NCBI GenBank assembly: GCA_963744575.1
Contig: CAVUUF010000003.1
Coordinates: 124,001 to 188,000, forward strand
DNA length: 64,000 bases
Direction of reading: 5' to 3'
Origin: Palsa-504 sp963744575
GTDB taxonomy: Bacteria; Actinomycetota; Actinomycetes; Streptosporangiales; Streptosporangiaceae
Below are positions 33,932 to 42,176 of the stretch, in pieces. Under the pieces are notes generated by a model. The model saw nothing but the letters and a program-made list of their open reading frames with translations, had not been told where the DNA came from and ran no database searches. Numbering within the stretch: the first letter of the stretch is position 1; each line of letters starts with the position of its first letter. The position numbers and the translations under genes are program-made.

Positions 33932-35170
33932 TTACGCCGCCGGGGCGGTGACGCGGTCATAAACCGCCAGGGTTTCTCCGGCGATCCGGTCCCACGAGTA
34001 CCTGGACCGGACCCGGTTTACCGCCGCCACCCCGTACGCCTCGATCAGCATGGGGTGCGCGAGCAGCTGCCGGATCCGCTGGGCCAGCAGGGCCGGCCGG
34101 TCCGGCGGGACGATGATGCCGGTCGTCCCGTCCACCACGGCGTCCACGTGCCCGCCGACCGGAGGCGCGATGACCGGGGTGCTACACGCCATCGCCTGCA
34201 GCGAGGTGGTGCCGGACGGCTCGTACTGGCAGGTGCTGACCACCAGGTCAGCCGACCGCAGCAGCGGCGGCATGGCCGCGTACTCCACCTGGCCGGTGAA
34301 GGTCACCCGGTCGGTGATGCCCATCGTGGCCGCGAACTTGGCCAGCTTGACGTAGTTGTCGTCGGTGGCCAGCTCGGCCTCGTCCGGGCCGCCGACGACC
34401 AGCAGCTCGGCGTCGGGAACGCGGGTCAGCGCCCGCAGCAGCGTCTCCAGCGGCCTGCGGTCGGTCAGATCCGACGCGGCGAGCAGGCGCGGACGGCCGT
34501 TCCGCCTGGCCACCGGCCCCTCCGGGGTGAACAGGTCGGTGTCGACGCCCCATGGCACGACCCGGATCGTGGAGCGGTGCACGCCCAGGCTGGCCAGGTC
34601 GGCCAGCTCGGCGGAGTTCGTCGCGACCACCGCGGTGGCGCTCCGGCCGATGGCGGGCTCGAGCCTGATCCGCGCCGCGGAAGCGCCGTCGGCCTTCACG
34701 GCACTGGCCGGGCCGGGAGTGAACACAGCGGCGCGGCGCTCGGTGACACCGAGGGAGCTGAACTCCTGCACGACCGGGATGCCCAGGCCGCGCGCGGCGG
34801 CCAGCGCGGCCAGGCCGCTGGTCCAGCGCAGCGCGTGCACGACGTCCGGCCGGTCGCTCTCCCAGTGGCTGCGCAGCGGGCCGCTGAAGGCGGGCACCCG
34901 CTCGAGCAGGCTGGCGTCGTCGAGTTCGGTCGGCTCGCCATCGGCGCCCGGGACGGGCCCGGTGCTGATGTGCTCGACCCGGACGCCGTAGTGCAGTTCG
35001 GCCTGGTCGGGCACGTCGGGCCGGTTCTTCTGGGTATATACGGTCACCTGGTGCCCTTGTCCGGCCAGCTTGCGGGTAAGCTCGGCGAGCCCGACGTCAT
35101 CGCGGTCGGGGCGGGAACCGGCGCGAGGGTGCAGCGGTGTGGCGCTCTGGGCTACTACGGCGATCTTCAT
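33932..35170 (-). CDS. GT4-family glycosyltransferase
   Basis: 412 residues. GT-B fold with MKIAVVAQSATPLHPRAGSR at the start, LRWTSGLAALAAARGLGIPV, then RVVPWGVDTDLFTPEGPV. The donor site has YEPSGTTSLQAMACSTPVIA followed by GGHVDAVVDGTTG, the E-x7-E type end of GT4 enzymes. No signal peptide; cytosolic. It transfers a nucleotide sugar to an unknown acceptor. The ATG lies after GAAGGAGCAT-like sequence on the minus strand farther upstream, and a near SigB-type box (35309-35333) is upstream. It stands alone between convergent ALDH and the STAS gene. Confidence 0.85.
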   Translation of the reverse strand: MKIAVVAQSATPLHPRAGSRPDRDDVGLAELTRKLAGQGHQVTVYTQKNRPDVPDQAELHYGVRVEHISTGPVPGADGEPTELDDASLLERVPAFSGPLRSHWESDRPDVVHALRWTSGLAALAAARGLGIPVVQEFSSLGVTERRAAVFTPGPASAVKADGASAARIRLEPAIGRSATAVVATNSAELADLASLGVHRSTIRVVPWGVDTDLFTPEGPVARRNGRPRLLAASDLTDRRPLETLLRALTRVPDAELLVVGGPDEAELATDDNYVKLAKFAATMGITDRVTFTGQVEYAAMPPLLRSADLVVSTCQYEPSGTTSLQAMACSTPVIAPPVGGHVDAVVDGTTGIIVPPDRPALLAQRIRQLLAHPMLIEAYGVAAVNRVRSRYSWDRIAGETLAVYDRVTAPAA

Positions 35171-35308
35171 GGAAGCCTCTCTCGCTTCGAAGCTCGGTCA
35201 CGGTGTTCGCTGGCGAGAGACGGAAAAGTGGTGCCCGACCTGCGCGCTCCGCGATACACCATGTCGCGTTGAGCGTGCCTGCGTCGTAGGCACCACTAGG
35301 AAGGAGCA

Positions 35309-35333
35309 TATCCCATCGCGGGAGATTGCAAAC
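35309..35333 (-). promoter_or_regulatory. Possible SigB-type promoter upstream of GT4 gene (variant)
   Basis: Minus strand GTTT (35333-35330), 15-nt spacer, GGGATA (35314-35309). The box differs from GGGTAT in order of bases, so this is a weak candidate. Confidence 0.3.
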
Positions 35334-35362
35334 CATCGCCAGCCGGCCAGCCGGCCGCGGGA

Positions 35363-35713
35363 TCAGCCCTCGGCGGCTTCGGCCACGTTGTCGAAGACGG
35401 GAATGAGCCGGTCGGCGGTGGTCAGCCGGAGGATCTTGGCCACCGCGGCCTGCGGTGACACCAGCGCCAGGACGCCGCCCTGCCGGTCGAGCGCGCGGTT
35501 CACCCGCAGCAGCGCGTGCAGCGCCGAGGAGTCCATGAAGCGCAGGCCGGACAGGTCGATGATCAGCGTGCGGGGCTGCTGTGCCACCTCTTCGTCGAGC
35601 AGGCGGCGCAGTTCGTCGGTATTGGTCACGTCGGCCTCGCCGGCGATTTCCACCAGCGTGTAAGATTCGCCAGCGGACTCCCGGGCCGTCACAGAGACCG
35701 TCAGCAGATCCAC
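35363..35713 (-). CDS. STAS-domain anti-sigma factor antagonist (RsbV-like)
   Basis: 116 residues from a GTG at 35713; a TTG at 35767 overlapping the kinase stop is an alternative. STAS core: YTLVEIAGEADVTNTDEL, then LIIDLSGLRFMDSSALHALL with the phosphorylatable serine in MDSSAL, and GGVLALVSPQAAVAKILRL. In partner switching the unphosphorylated form binds the anti-sigma kinase and frees the sigma factor. It follows the RsbW-like gene with translational coupling likely. It is a natural partner for the sigma factor at 13335 and the SpoIIE phosphatase at 21347, though which pairs is not shown. Confidence 0.88.
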   Translation of the reverse strand: MDLLTVSVTARESAGESYTLVEIAGEADVTNTDELRRLLDEEVAQQPRTLIIDLSGLRFMDSSALHALLRVNRALDRQGGVLALVSPQAAVAKILRLTTADRLIPVFDNVAEAAEG

Positions 35714-35763
35714 GCACTTGTTGTACCACAAGGCCGGCGGGCGCGGGTGCGCCCCGGCGGGGG

Positions 35764-36264
35764 TCAATGAGCCGCGCCGGTGACCGGCAGGTTCATGTGC
35801 AGCCTGATCGTCGTGCCGCTGGAATCCGACTGCATATCCACCTGGTCGCAGACCTGGTTGACGATCCAGAGCCCGTGCCCGCCCAGGGCGTCTAGCGACG
35901 GCTGACGACGCCCCGCCAGCGGGTCGGTGATGATCCCCTCGTCGTGAATCTGGCAGACGATTTCCTTCTTGTCGTACCAGATCTGCAGGCTTCCCGGTGA
36001 CTTGGCGTGCTTGACCGTGTTGGCCGCCACCTCGCTGACCGCGAGCGTGAGGTCGATCGCGCGGGCCTCCGGCAGCCCGGCCGCCAGGGCGTACCGGTGC
36101 ACGACGGCCCGGATCGCCGCCAGGTCTGTGGTGTAGGTGTACGACATCGGATCATCGGGGTCCGGCGTGGGCAGCGTGCCTCGGCCGTCCGGCTGGGAAA
36201 CCGGACGGATGAGCGCTTCTTGTCCCGCAGGTACGCGCCGCGCGGTCTTGCCATCCCGGGCCAT
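35764..36264 (-). CDS. RsbW-like anti-sigma regulatory kinase
   Basis: 166 residues from ATG 36264 (start uncertain; ATG 36147 is an alternative). The GHKL ATPase parts are seen: N-box AVSEVAANTVKHA, the Asp motif in IHDEGIITDPLAG, and LGGHGLWIVNQVCDQ as the G2 box. Such serine kinases phosphorylate RsbV-like antagonists and sequester SigB-type sigma factors. It is the upstream gene of the STAS protein on the minus strand. The N-terminal 40 residues are low-complexity and have no clear family match. Confidence 0.85.
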   Translation of the reverse strand: MARDGKTARRVPAGQEALIRPVSQPDGRGTLPTPDPDDPMSYTYTTDLAAIRAVVHRYALAAGLPEARAIDLTLAVSEVAANTVKHAKSPGSLQIWYDKKEIVCQIHDEGIITDPLAGRRQPSLDALGGHGLWIVNQVCDQVDMQSDSSGTTIRLHMNLPVTGAAH

Positions 36265-36351
36265 CAGCAGACACGATACACCGGCGCGAGAAACGGACGG
36301 CCGCCATGTCGCGGAATGCCGGAAGCGGGCAATACAGAGGCGGCCCGCCAC

Positions 36352-36375
36352 GTGTATCCGCCGGGTACGGGGTAG
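36352..36375 (+). promoter_or_regulatory. SigB/SigF-type promoter candidate upstream of small protein
   Basis: GTGT (36352-36355), 14-nt spacer, GGGTAG (36370-36375), 67 bp before ATG 36443. It fits GNNT-N14-GGGTAG. Confidence 0.5.
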
Positions 36376-36442
36376 ACGAAGGAGCGTCCCGCGTCCGCGG
36401 CTCTTCAGAGGAGAAGGAGCCGCCCGTCATTCGGAGGTAAGA

Positions 36443-36640
36443 ATGCGAGTCGGAGGGCTCGTCTTGCTGATATGGCTGGTCATCGGAGCAATAGCGGCCG
36501 GCCAGCGCGGATATTACGGTTCGGCGGCGGATAACTGCGCCCACACCGGCACGATCGTCGCCACGGTCGCGGCCGGACCCCTCAACTACGTAGGCGTGAA
36601 TCCCAAGGTTTCCTGCCATTTGCCCTCCCCGAGTAGCTGA
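36443..36640 (+). CDS. Conserved small actinobacterial membrane protein, function unknown
   Basis: 65 residues from ATG 36443 (CGGAGG 5 nt upstream). One N-terminal hydrophobic helix (MRVGGLVLLIWLVIGAIAAG) is followed by QRGYYGSAADNCAHTGTI and NYVGVNPKVSC. The Cys-x-N-x and NYVGVNP motifs are common in a family of tiny proteins from actinomycetes whose function is not known. Two cysteines might be extracytoplasmic. A GNNT-N14-GGGTAG site lies upstream, so it may be part of the SigB-like regulon. Convergent gene downstream is the C45 hydrolase. Confidence 0.8.
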   Translation: MRVGGLVLLIWLVIGAIAAGQRGYYGSAADNCAHTGTIVATVAAGPLNYVGVNPKVSCHLPSPSS

Positions 36641-37217
36641 GCCCCGGGGACGTCATTACCCGGGGAAGAAGCGGAGCAAGCGGCTCGAGATCCCAGTCCG
36701 GCGTAAAGTGGCGAATTCGCCGGCGTGAGCAGATGACGGTCTCACGCAATTCGATTTTGACCGAACGAGGCGGAGTACCAGCCACGGCGATCTACCCGAT
36801 CGCCGTGGCTGACCCGGCGATATTCAGCAGCGCCGCGGTAAGTTTGGCCCGCCGGATCGTGAGCGTGCAGATAACGGCGGTCTCGTCAGGAAAAACGGCG
36901 GCCATCGGCATACCCCGGGAGCCATGCGTTCCCGCGGCCGCGGGGATGTGCCTCAAGACAAGGTTCTGCATGGTCGTGTCCTTCGCTAGGCCGGACGGCT
37001 ACCCGGCGTCCTGGCCGCCAAACCGCGCGCGGCCGGAGCCGTGCCGCTGGCCGACCCCGTAGCCCGGCCAGCGGCACGACGTGGCCCGGACCCCGACCAC
37101 CGCCTTGACCGCCGGTCCGGCTAGCGTCGCGCTACCCGGTCGGTGAGAGGCAAACACGCTGCTGGTGCCGGTGTGATCACCGTTACCGCGCGGTCCGGTT
37201 CCTGCGCCGCGGAACGC
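36641..37217. other. Gene-poor intergenic region with inverted repeats
   Basis: About 577 bp between convergent genes. A frame beginning at 36733 gives 109 residues without recognisable motifs or RBS and is not accepted. The region holds GGCGAATTCGCC (36711-36722) and the 13-bp inverted repeat 36779-36811. Nothing else is seen. Confidence 0.5.
36779..36811. terminator. Perfect 13-bp inverted repeat (bidirectional terminator candidate)
   Basis: CAGCCACGGCGAT (36779-36791), loop CTACCCG, ATCGCCGTGGCTG (36799-36811). It sits between convergent genes, so termination in both directions is reasonable. There is no T-run, and an operator role is possible. Confidence 0.55.
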
Positions 37218-38384
37218 TCAGGGGACGCGCCCGGGCACGCCGAGCTGAACCTGGATCTGGCCGGGCTGGACCCGACCCAGGCCCAGGACATGTTCCCAGG
37301 TGCGATCGGGCCAGTGATAGCGTACGACGCCGTCGCCGGGCCGGTACTCGGCCGTGTACAAGGTCCCGAATCCCTCGTGGAAACGGGTGGCGTACAGCGG
37401 CGAGCGCAGGCAGGCCGCCACCACGCCGGGCACGTCCGTGCCGTCGGCGACCAGTTCCTCCAGCCGTTCGGCGCGCTCTACGCTGCGGATCGCGGCGGCG
37501 TACGGCGCCCATTCCACCTCGCCCTGATGGTTGGTGGTGACGGCCCGGTCGGTGACCCGGGCCGGGCGGTCCGGAGCCAGGTATACCGTGGCCGGCCGGC
37601 CCGCCTGGTCCAGCACGGTGACGTTGTAGGACATGTGCACCGGGATCCGGCGCAGTACCCCGATGGCCTCGTCGACGGTACCGCAGACCTCGAGCACGTA
37701 GCGGATCACCAGCGGGATGCCGAACCCCTGGCCGACTTGCGGCCGCCCGCCGAAGGTCAGCGATACGGCCAGCCCGGCGTCGTTGACCCCGTCCAGCAGC
37801 CCCCACAGGCAGTCCAGCGTGCCGAGCACCCGGCGGCCGGTGTACGCCGTGCTGGCCACCACGCCGTCGAACAGCCGATAGTCCCAGTCGTAGTTCCGGA
37901 CCAGCGCCGGGCCGCCGACCAGGACCGCCGCCTGCGAGCAGCCGGTCAGGAAGGGAGGCGGGTTCCACAGCGCCAACGCGGCGCCCGCATCGCGGTCACC
38001 GTCGAGCATGGCGGACAGCCGCTGCCACACCGGGACGAGCTCGGGCATGTGCTCCTCGAGCCGGGCCCTGGCTTCGTCTTCGCCGGGGCGGGTGTTCGCG
38101 CCGTCGCGCCACCACCGCCGGAACGCCGGCCAGATCGCCCTGATGTGCTCGCCCATTCGCTGGCCAGGCTCTTGTTCCTCGAAGGCCCGCAACGTGAGCT
38201 CGACTCCGCCCGCCGGGGACACCTGCTCCCACGGGACGGCCGGCCACGGCTGCGCGATCCAGTCCGTCGAGGCGACTCGCTGCAGCCAGGACCGCCAGTC
38301 CGACCAGTCCACGTCCTCCACCCACCGCTGCCAGTCCTGCCAGCTCGAGGGTGCGGCCGGCTGGCGCCCGCCATCCTCCGTCAT
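37218..38384 (-). CDS. C45-family autoproteolytic acyltransferase / Ntn hydrolase
   Basis: 388 residues. The region LTGCSQAAVLVGGPALVRNY and DWDYRLFDGVV carries the Cys and Asn/Asp of the C45 (acyl-CoA:6-APA acyltransferase) type Ntn-hydrolase core; the Cys becomes the nucleophile after internal cleavage. NDAGLAVSLTFGGRPQVGQG and VTTNHQGEVEWAPYAA follow. A long N-terminal extension (about residues 1-145) lies upstream and is probably released. GGAGG is 4-5 nt before the ATG. It could act on acyl amides or homoserine lactones; the substrate is unknown. Convergent with the small membrane protein. Confidence 0.8.
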   Translation of the reverse strand: MTEDGGRQPAAPSSWQDWQRWVEDVDWSDWRSWLQRVASTDWIAQPWPAVPWEQVSPAGGVELTLRAFEEQEPGQRMGEHIRAIWPAFRRWWRDGANTRPGEDEARARLEEHMPELVPVWQRLSAMLDGDRDAGAALALWNPPPFLTGCSQAAVLVGGPALVRNYDWDYRLFDGVVASTAYTGRRVLGTLDCLWGLLDGVNDAGLAVSLTFGGRPQVGQGFGIPLVIRYVLEVCGTVDEAIGVLRRIPVHMSYNVTVLDQAGRPATVYLAPDRPARVTDRAVTTNHQGEVEWAPYAAAIRSVERAERLEELVADGTDVPGVVAACLRSPLYATRFHEGFGTLYTAEYRPGDGVVRYHWPDRTWEHVLGLGRVQPGQIQVQLGVPGRVP

Positions 38385-38435
38385 TCAGCCTCCGCCGTTC
38401 GCGTTCCTGCCGTGTCGCCCTGCCCATGCGGATAG

Positions 38436-38460
38436 GAATTAACCGTCCTGCGGCGGGTAG
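38436..38460 (+). promoter_or_regulatory. SigB/SigF-type promoter upstream of SDR (38513)
   Basis: GAAT (38436-38439), 15-nt spacer, GGGTAG (38455-38460), 52 bp before ATG 38513. It fits the GNNT-N15-GGGTAG pattern and lies in the 128-bp divergent gap. Confidence 0.55.
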
Positions 38461-38512
38461 CGATGTCGACCCGAACGCCAGCTGACGGCCCGACACGGTC
38501 AGAGGAGAAAGC

Positions 38513-39385
38513 ATGAGCACGCCATCGACGCAGCAGCCGCCGCCGGAGCAGGAGCAGCCCTACCCCGGCCGGACCGCCGATATGGACCCCGCGCCGCGGG
38601 ACGAGATGCGGGACTACGAAGGACGCGGCCTGCTCGCCGGGAAGCGCGTCCTGGTCACCGGCGGCGACTCGGGGATCGGCCGGGCCGTCGCGGTGGCGTT
38701 CGCCAAGGAAGGCGCGGACGTCGCCATCGCCTATCTGTCCGAACAGGAGGACGAGGACGCCGCCCGCACGGCCGAACTGGTCGGCCAGGCCGGCCGCCGC
38801 TGCGTGACCATCCGCGGCGACCTCGCCGAGGAAGCCAACTGCCAGCGCGCGGTCGATCAGACCGTGGCCGAACTCGGCGGCCTTGAGCTGCTGGTGAACA
38901 ACGTCGCCACCCAGGAGCCGGTCGACGACGTCGCCAAGCTCGGCTCCGAGCAGTGGGACCGGACGTTCCGGGTCAACGTGTACAGCTACTTCTGGACCAC
39001 CAAGGCGGCGCTGCGGCACATGCCCGACGGCAGCGCCATCATCAACACCGCTTCCATCAACGGCCTGCGCGGCAACAAGAGCCTGATCGACTACGCCGCC
39101 ACCAAGGGCGCCGTCCTCGCCCTCACCTACTCGCTTGCCCAGGCCCTCCAGGACCGCGGCATCCGGGTGAACGGCGTGGCGCCCGGGCCGGTCTGGACGC
39201 CGCTGATCCCGGCGACCTTCCCCGGCGAGAAGGTCAGCAGCTTCGGCAGCCAGGTGCCGATGGGGCGGGCCGCTCATCCCGACGAGATCGCCCCGTCCTA
39301 CGTCTTCTTCGCCAGCGGGCGGCTGTCCAGCTACTACTCCGGCGAGATACTCGCCCCCATCGGCGGCGAGACCCTGCCGGGCTGA
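38513..39385 (+). CDS. SDR oxidoreductase (general stress protein 39/YghA-like)
   Basis: 290 residues. An N-terminal proline-rich extension with YPGRTADMDPAPRDEM precedes VLVTGGDSGIGRAVAVAFAK (the NAD(P) motif). LLVNNVATQ is in place of NNAG, the catalytic Ser is in INTASINGLRG, Tyr and Lys in LIDYAATKGAVLAL, and VAPGPVWTPL follows. This layout is that of general stress protein 39 and YghA-type SDRs. GTN-type promoter sequence upstream fits. ATG 38513 follows GAGGAGAAAGC. Substrate unknown. Confidence 0.9.
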   Translation: MSTPSTQQPPPEQEQPYPGRTADMDPAPRDEMRDYEGRGLLAGKRVLVTGGDSGIGRAVAVAFAKEGADVAIAYLSEQEDEDAARTAELVGQAGRRCVTIRGDLAEEANCQRAVDQTVAELGGLELLVNNVATQEPVDDVAKLGSEQWDRTFRVNVYSYFWTTKAALRHMPDGSAIINTASINGLRGNKSLIDYAATKGAVLALTYSLAQALQDRGIRVNGVAPGPVWTPLIPATFPGEKVSSFGSQVPMGRAAHPDEIAPSYVFFASGRLSSYYSGEILAPIGGETLPG

Positions 39386-39683
39386 CCCGGGAAAACCAGG
39401 TGATGCCGTGCCGCTGCCACGGTTCGTCTCGGCTCCGCACGTCCAGCGCGGCCGGGCCGAACTAGCGCTGCTCCCCGTCCTGGTAGCGCTGCTCGAACTG
39501 GCCGCCGGGACAGGGCTGGCCTACGTGCCCTCGGCGGGCCACGCTGGTTCCTTCGGGCATGCCGCGCGCTACCCGCGGCCGCGCTGATTGTGCGCTGCGG
39601 TCATGTTTGCTGACCTGGGACCCGGGAAGTCGGCTCGCCATGGTCGCGCTGACGTGGGTGCCGCTATGCCTGAGAGGGCTGCG

Positions 39684-40196
39684 ATGAGCGACCCGGCGGC
39701 GAGGGAGCCGCGCGAGCGGCGGCGTGACCTCCCGGTGGCCCGCCGGGTCGGATCCTGGCTCGTGTGGTGGGTCCTGATGATGTCGTTCTGGGTGATGATC
39801 GACGACTCCATCGCGACCGACGAACTGCTGGCCGGAGCCGGCGCCGCCGCGCTGGCGGCGTTTCTCGCCGAACTGGTCACCTACCAGGCCGCGACCCGGT
39901 TCCGGATGCGGGTGGAGTGGCTCGTTCCGGCCCTGCGCCTGCCCGGCCAGGTGGTCCACGACACGATCGTCGTGTACGGCGCCCTGTGGCGGCGGCTGGT
40001 CCACGGCGAGCAGCCGCCGAGCGCGTTCCTCGAACTTCCGGCCCGGTACGGGGATGACAGCCCCGAGGGTGCCACCCGCCGGGTGCTTCTCATCGGCGGG
40101 ATCAGCGTCGCGCCCAATACGTTCGCGCTCGGCATCGACAAGGACCGCGACGTCATGGTGGTTCACCGGCTGGTCGCCACGGAGGAGGAGAAATGA
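39684..40196 (+). CDS. mrpE: Mrp-type Na+/H+ antiporter subunit E
   Basis: 170 residues from ATG 39684 (GAGAGGG 5 nt upstream). SWLVWWVLMMSFWVMIDD opens the first membrane span, ELLAGAGAAALAAFLAEL the second. VHDTIVVYGALWRRLVHG and ISVAPNTFALGIDKDRDVMV are typical of MnhE/MrpE. It starts the operon E-F-G-DUF4040-B-C-D. Subunit E of Mrp complexes is needed for assembly. It has no SigB-like promoter visible. The start after the non-coding stretch 39386-39683 is supported by RBS. Confidence 0.88.
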   Translation: MSDPAAREPRERRRDLPVARRVGSWLVWWVLMMSFWVMIDDSIATDELLAGAGAAALAAFLAELVTYQAATRFRMRVEWLVPALRLPGQVVHDTIVVYGALWRRLVHGEQPPSAFLELPARYGDDSPEGATRRVLLIGGISVAPNTFALGIDKDRDVMVVHRLVATEEEK

Positions 40197-40197
40197 C

Positions 40198-40452
40198 ATG
40201 GTGATGGCATTCGTGGCGGCGGCGATCGCGATGCTGATCGCGATTGTCCCCGCCGGCATCGTGCTGTGCCGGGGAGAGCTCGCGGCGAGCGTCGTCGCCT
40301 ACGAGTTCATCACCTCGGTCATGGTGATGGTCCTCGCGCTGCTCGCGCAGGGCTTCAGGCGCCCCAGCCTGTTCGAGCTGCCGGTGCTGCTCGCGGTGCT
40401 CATGTTCGGCAGCGGGCTGGTGTACGTCCGGGCCATGGAGCGCTGGCTATGA
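40198..40452 (+). CDS. mrpF: Mrp antiporter subunit F
   Basis: 84 residues with three hydrophobic segments (AFVAAAIAMLIAIVPAGIVL, FITSVMVMVLALLAQGFRRP, LPVLLAVLMFGSGLVYVRA). It matches MrpF in size and in L-F-E-L-P. It overlaps mrpG by ATGA. ATG 40198 follows GGAGGAGGAG, spacing 7. Confidence 0.85.
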   Translation: MVMAFVAAAIAMLIAIVPAGIVLCRGELAASVVAYEFITSVMVMVLALLAQGFRRPSLFELPVLLAVLMFGSGLVYVRAMERWL

Positions 40453-40787
40453 TCATCAAAGACATATTTTCCGACGTCCTGCTCGGCCTGGCCGTACTGA
40501 TCGTGGCCAGTGCCTCGGTAGGCGTGCTCGTCATGCGGGACGCGTATCAGAAGCTCCACTTCGTGACCCCGGCCGCGCTGGTCGCGCCGGCGCTGGTGGC
40601 GCTCGCGGTGCTGGTGCAGGTGGGCGTGTTCGAGAACGCTGGCGAGATGTTCCTGGCCTTGCTGTTCCTGGTCATCGCCGGGCCGTTCCTCTCCCACGCG
40701 ACCATCCGCGCGATCAGGGTCAGGGAGAAGGGTGACTGGCGCCTGGAGAAGAGGACGAAGGTGCCAGCCGGGGAGAAGGAACAATGA
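40449..40787 (+). CDS. mrpG: Mrp antiporter subunit G
   Basis: 112 residues. FSDVLLGLAVLIVASASVGV, then RDAYQKLHFVTPAALVAP (the MnhG signature) and MFLALLFLVIAGPFLSH. A basic tail ends the protein. ATGA overlaps connect it to mrpF upstream and the DUF4040 subunit downstream. Confidence 0.88.
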   Translation: MIIKDIFSDVLLGLAVLIVASASVGVLVMRDAYQKLHFVTPAALVAPALVALAVLVQVGVFENAGEMFLALLFLVIAGPFLSHATIRAIRVREKGDWRLEKRTKVPAGEKEQ

Positions 40788-41068
40788 CTGTCGCCGTCAA
40801 CACCCCCTACACCGTCCCCATCGGGTTCATGGACGCCTTGCAGATCACCGTCCTGGTCCTGGTGGCCGTCGGCGCCACCGCGGTCGTACTCATCCGCCGG
40901 CTGTTCCACCAGGTCATCGTGCTGAGCGTGTACGGGGTGCTGCTGGCGGTGCTGTTCCTGACGTTCCAGGCGCCGGACGTTACGCTGTCCGAGCTCACCG
41001 TGGGTGCCGTCGCCCTGCCTCTCGTGCTGCTGCTCGCGATCGCGAAGACCAGGAAGCGCGAGGAATGA
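40784..41068 (+). CDS. DUF4040/MbhD-like subunit (MrpA C-terminal part)
   Basis: 94 residues with three spans: ALQITVLVLVAVGATAVVLI, HQVIVLSVYGVLLAVLFLTF and ELTVGAVALPLVLLLAIA. APDVTLSELTVGA is the DUF4040/MbhD signature, which in Mrp systems is fused to the end of MrpA. Here it is separate and no NuoL-like subunit accompanies it. Confidence 0.85.
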   Translation: MTVAVNTPYTVPIGFMDALQITVLVLVAVGATAVVLIRRLFHQVIVLSVYGVLLAVLFLTFQAPDVTLSELTVGAVALPLVLLLAIAKTRKREE

Positions 41069-41826
41069 CGCCCAGCCAGCGCCGCTCCTTCTTCCTGATC
41101 GGGGCGGCCGGCCTTATCGCCTTCTTCGTGTGGGGCCTGCTCGGGCTGCCGGGCTTCGGGCATTACCCGGGACCCTACGGGTTCATCATCAACCGCGTCG
41201 CGCTGCGCCAGACTCACGCCACCGGCACCGTGTCCGCGGTCAACTTCGAGTACCGGGGCTTCGACACGCTGGGGGAGGAGTTCATCTTGTTCGCCGCCGC
41301 GGCCGGGGTGGGCGTCGTGCTGCGCACGCTGCGTGGCGAGCGCGAGCGTGCGGCGGTCGACGAGGCCGCGGGCCGTGCGGTGCCGCCTACCAGCGGAGCC
41401 GTCCGGATGGTCGCCCTGGTTTTCACCGGCCCGGTCATGGTCGTGGGGTGGTGGCTGGCCTCGCACGCCCAGACCAATCCGTCCGGCGGCTTCCAGGGCG
41501 GGGTCATCCTCGCCACCGCGTTCGTGCTGATCTACCTGGCCGGGGAGTTCCTGGTCCTCAAGCGGTTCAGTCCCGTCACGCTGACCGAGGCGGTCGAGGG
41601 TGCCGGGGCGGCCGGCTTCGCCGCCATCGGGCTCGCCGCGGTGGGGATGGGCCTGACCTTCCTGACGAACTACCTGCCTCTCGGGCAGTACGTCGGCGCC
41701 GTGAGCTCCTCCGGGACCATCGCGCTCATCAGCTTCTTCGTCGGCCTGGAGGTCGCCGCCGCGTTCCTCCTGATCGTGGCTGAGCTGCTCGAGCAGACGC
41801 TTCTCGTCCGGCAAGGGGGCGGCTGA
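41065..41826 (+). CDS. mrpB: Mrp antiporter subunit B (MbhE/MnhB fused form)
   Basis: 253 residues. The first part (VNFEYRGFDTLGEEFILFAA) resembles the MbhE/C-terminal MrpA segment; the second has SHAQTNPSGGFQGGVILATA and SFFVGLEVAAAFLLIVAELL, the MnhB signature. The two are fused in one protein. ATGA overlap with the DUF4040 gene. Confidence 0.88.
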   Translation: MTPSQRRSFFLIGAAGLIAFFVWGLLGLPGFGHYPGPYGFIINRVALRQTHATGTVSAVNFEYRGFDTLGEEFILFAAAAGVGVVLRTLRGERERAAVDEAAGRAVPPTSGAVRMVALVFTGPVMVVGWWLASHAQTNPSGGFQGGVILATAFVLIYLAGEFLVLKRFSPVTLTEAVEGAGAAGFAAIGLAAVGMGLTFLTNYLPLGQYVGAVSSSGTIALISFFVGLEVAAAFLLIVAELLEQTLLVRQGGG

Positions 41827-42170
41827 TGCAGTATTTCCCGTTCATCGTCGTGGCCTGGATCCTGGGTGTCGGCCTGTACGGCATCGTGACCAGCCGGCAC
41901 CTCATCCACCAGATCATCTGCCTGATCGTGGTCCAGTCCTCGACCTACGTACTGCTGCTCGGCGTCGGCTACGTAACCGGCGCGGTGGCGCCCTATTACT
42001 ACGACATCGTCGTGCACACGCCGGCGGTCGATCCCGTGGTCCAGGCGCTCGCGCTCACCGACGTCGTGGTAGAGGCCGCCGTCACCGCGCTGCTGGCGTC
42101 GTTCGCGATCCAGGCCCATAAGCGGTTCGGCACTCTGGACCCGCAGGAACTCGCCTCGCTGAAGGGGTAG
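41826..42170 (+). CDS. mrpC: Mrp antiporter subunit C (NuoK-like)
   Basis: 114 residues with three hydrophobic spans. ILGVGLYGIVTSRHLIHQII, then QSSTYVLLLGVGYVTG and DPVVQALALTDVVVEAAVTA are the NuoK/MnhC signature. The start shares its first base with the mrpB stop. Confidence 0.9.
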   Translation: MQYFPFIVVAWILGVGLYGIVTSRHLIHQIICLIVVQSSTYVLLLGVGYVTGAVAPYYYDIVVHTPAVDPVVQALALTDVVVEAAVTALLASFAIQAHKRFGTLDPQELASLKG

Positions 42171-42176
42171 CAGCGC

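Noticed and set aside
36657..36681. GCTT-N15-GGGTAA on the minus strand
   Set aside because: It fits the spacing, but no gene on the minus strand lies downstream at a sensible distance.
36733..37062. 109-residue plus-strand frame in the gap after the small membrane protein
   Set aside because: No RBS, no recognised motif, atypical composition, and it spans a perfect 13-bp hairpin.
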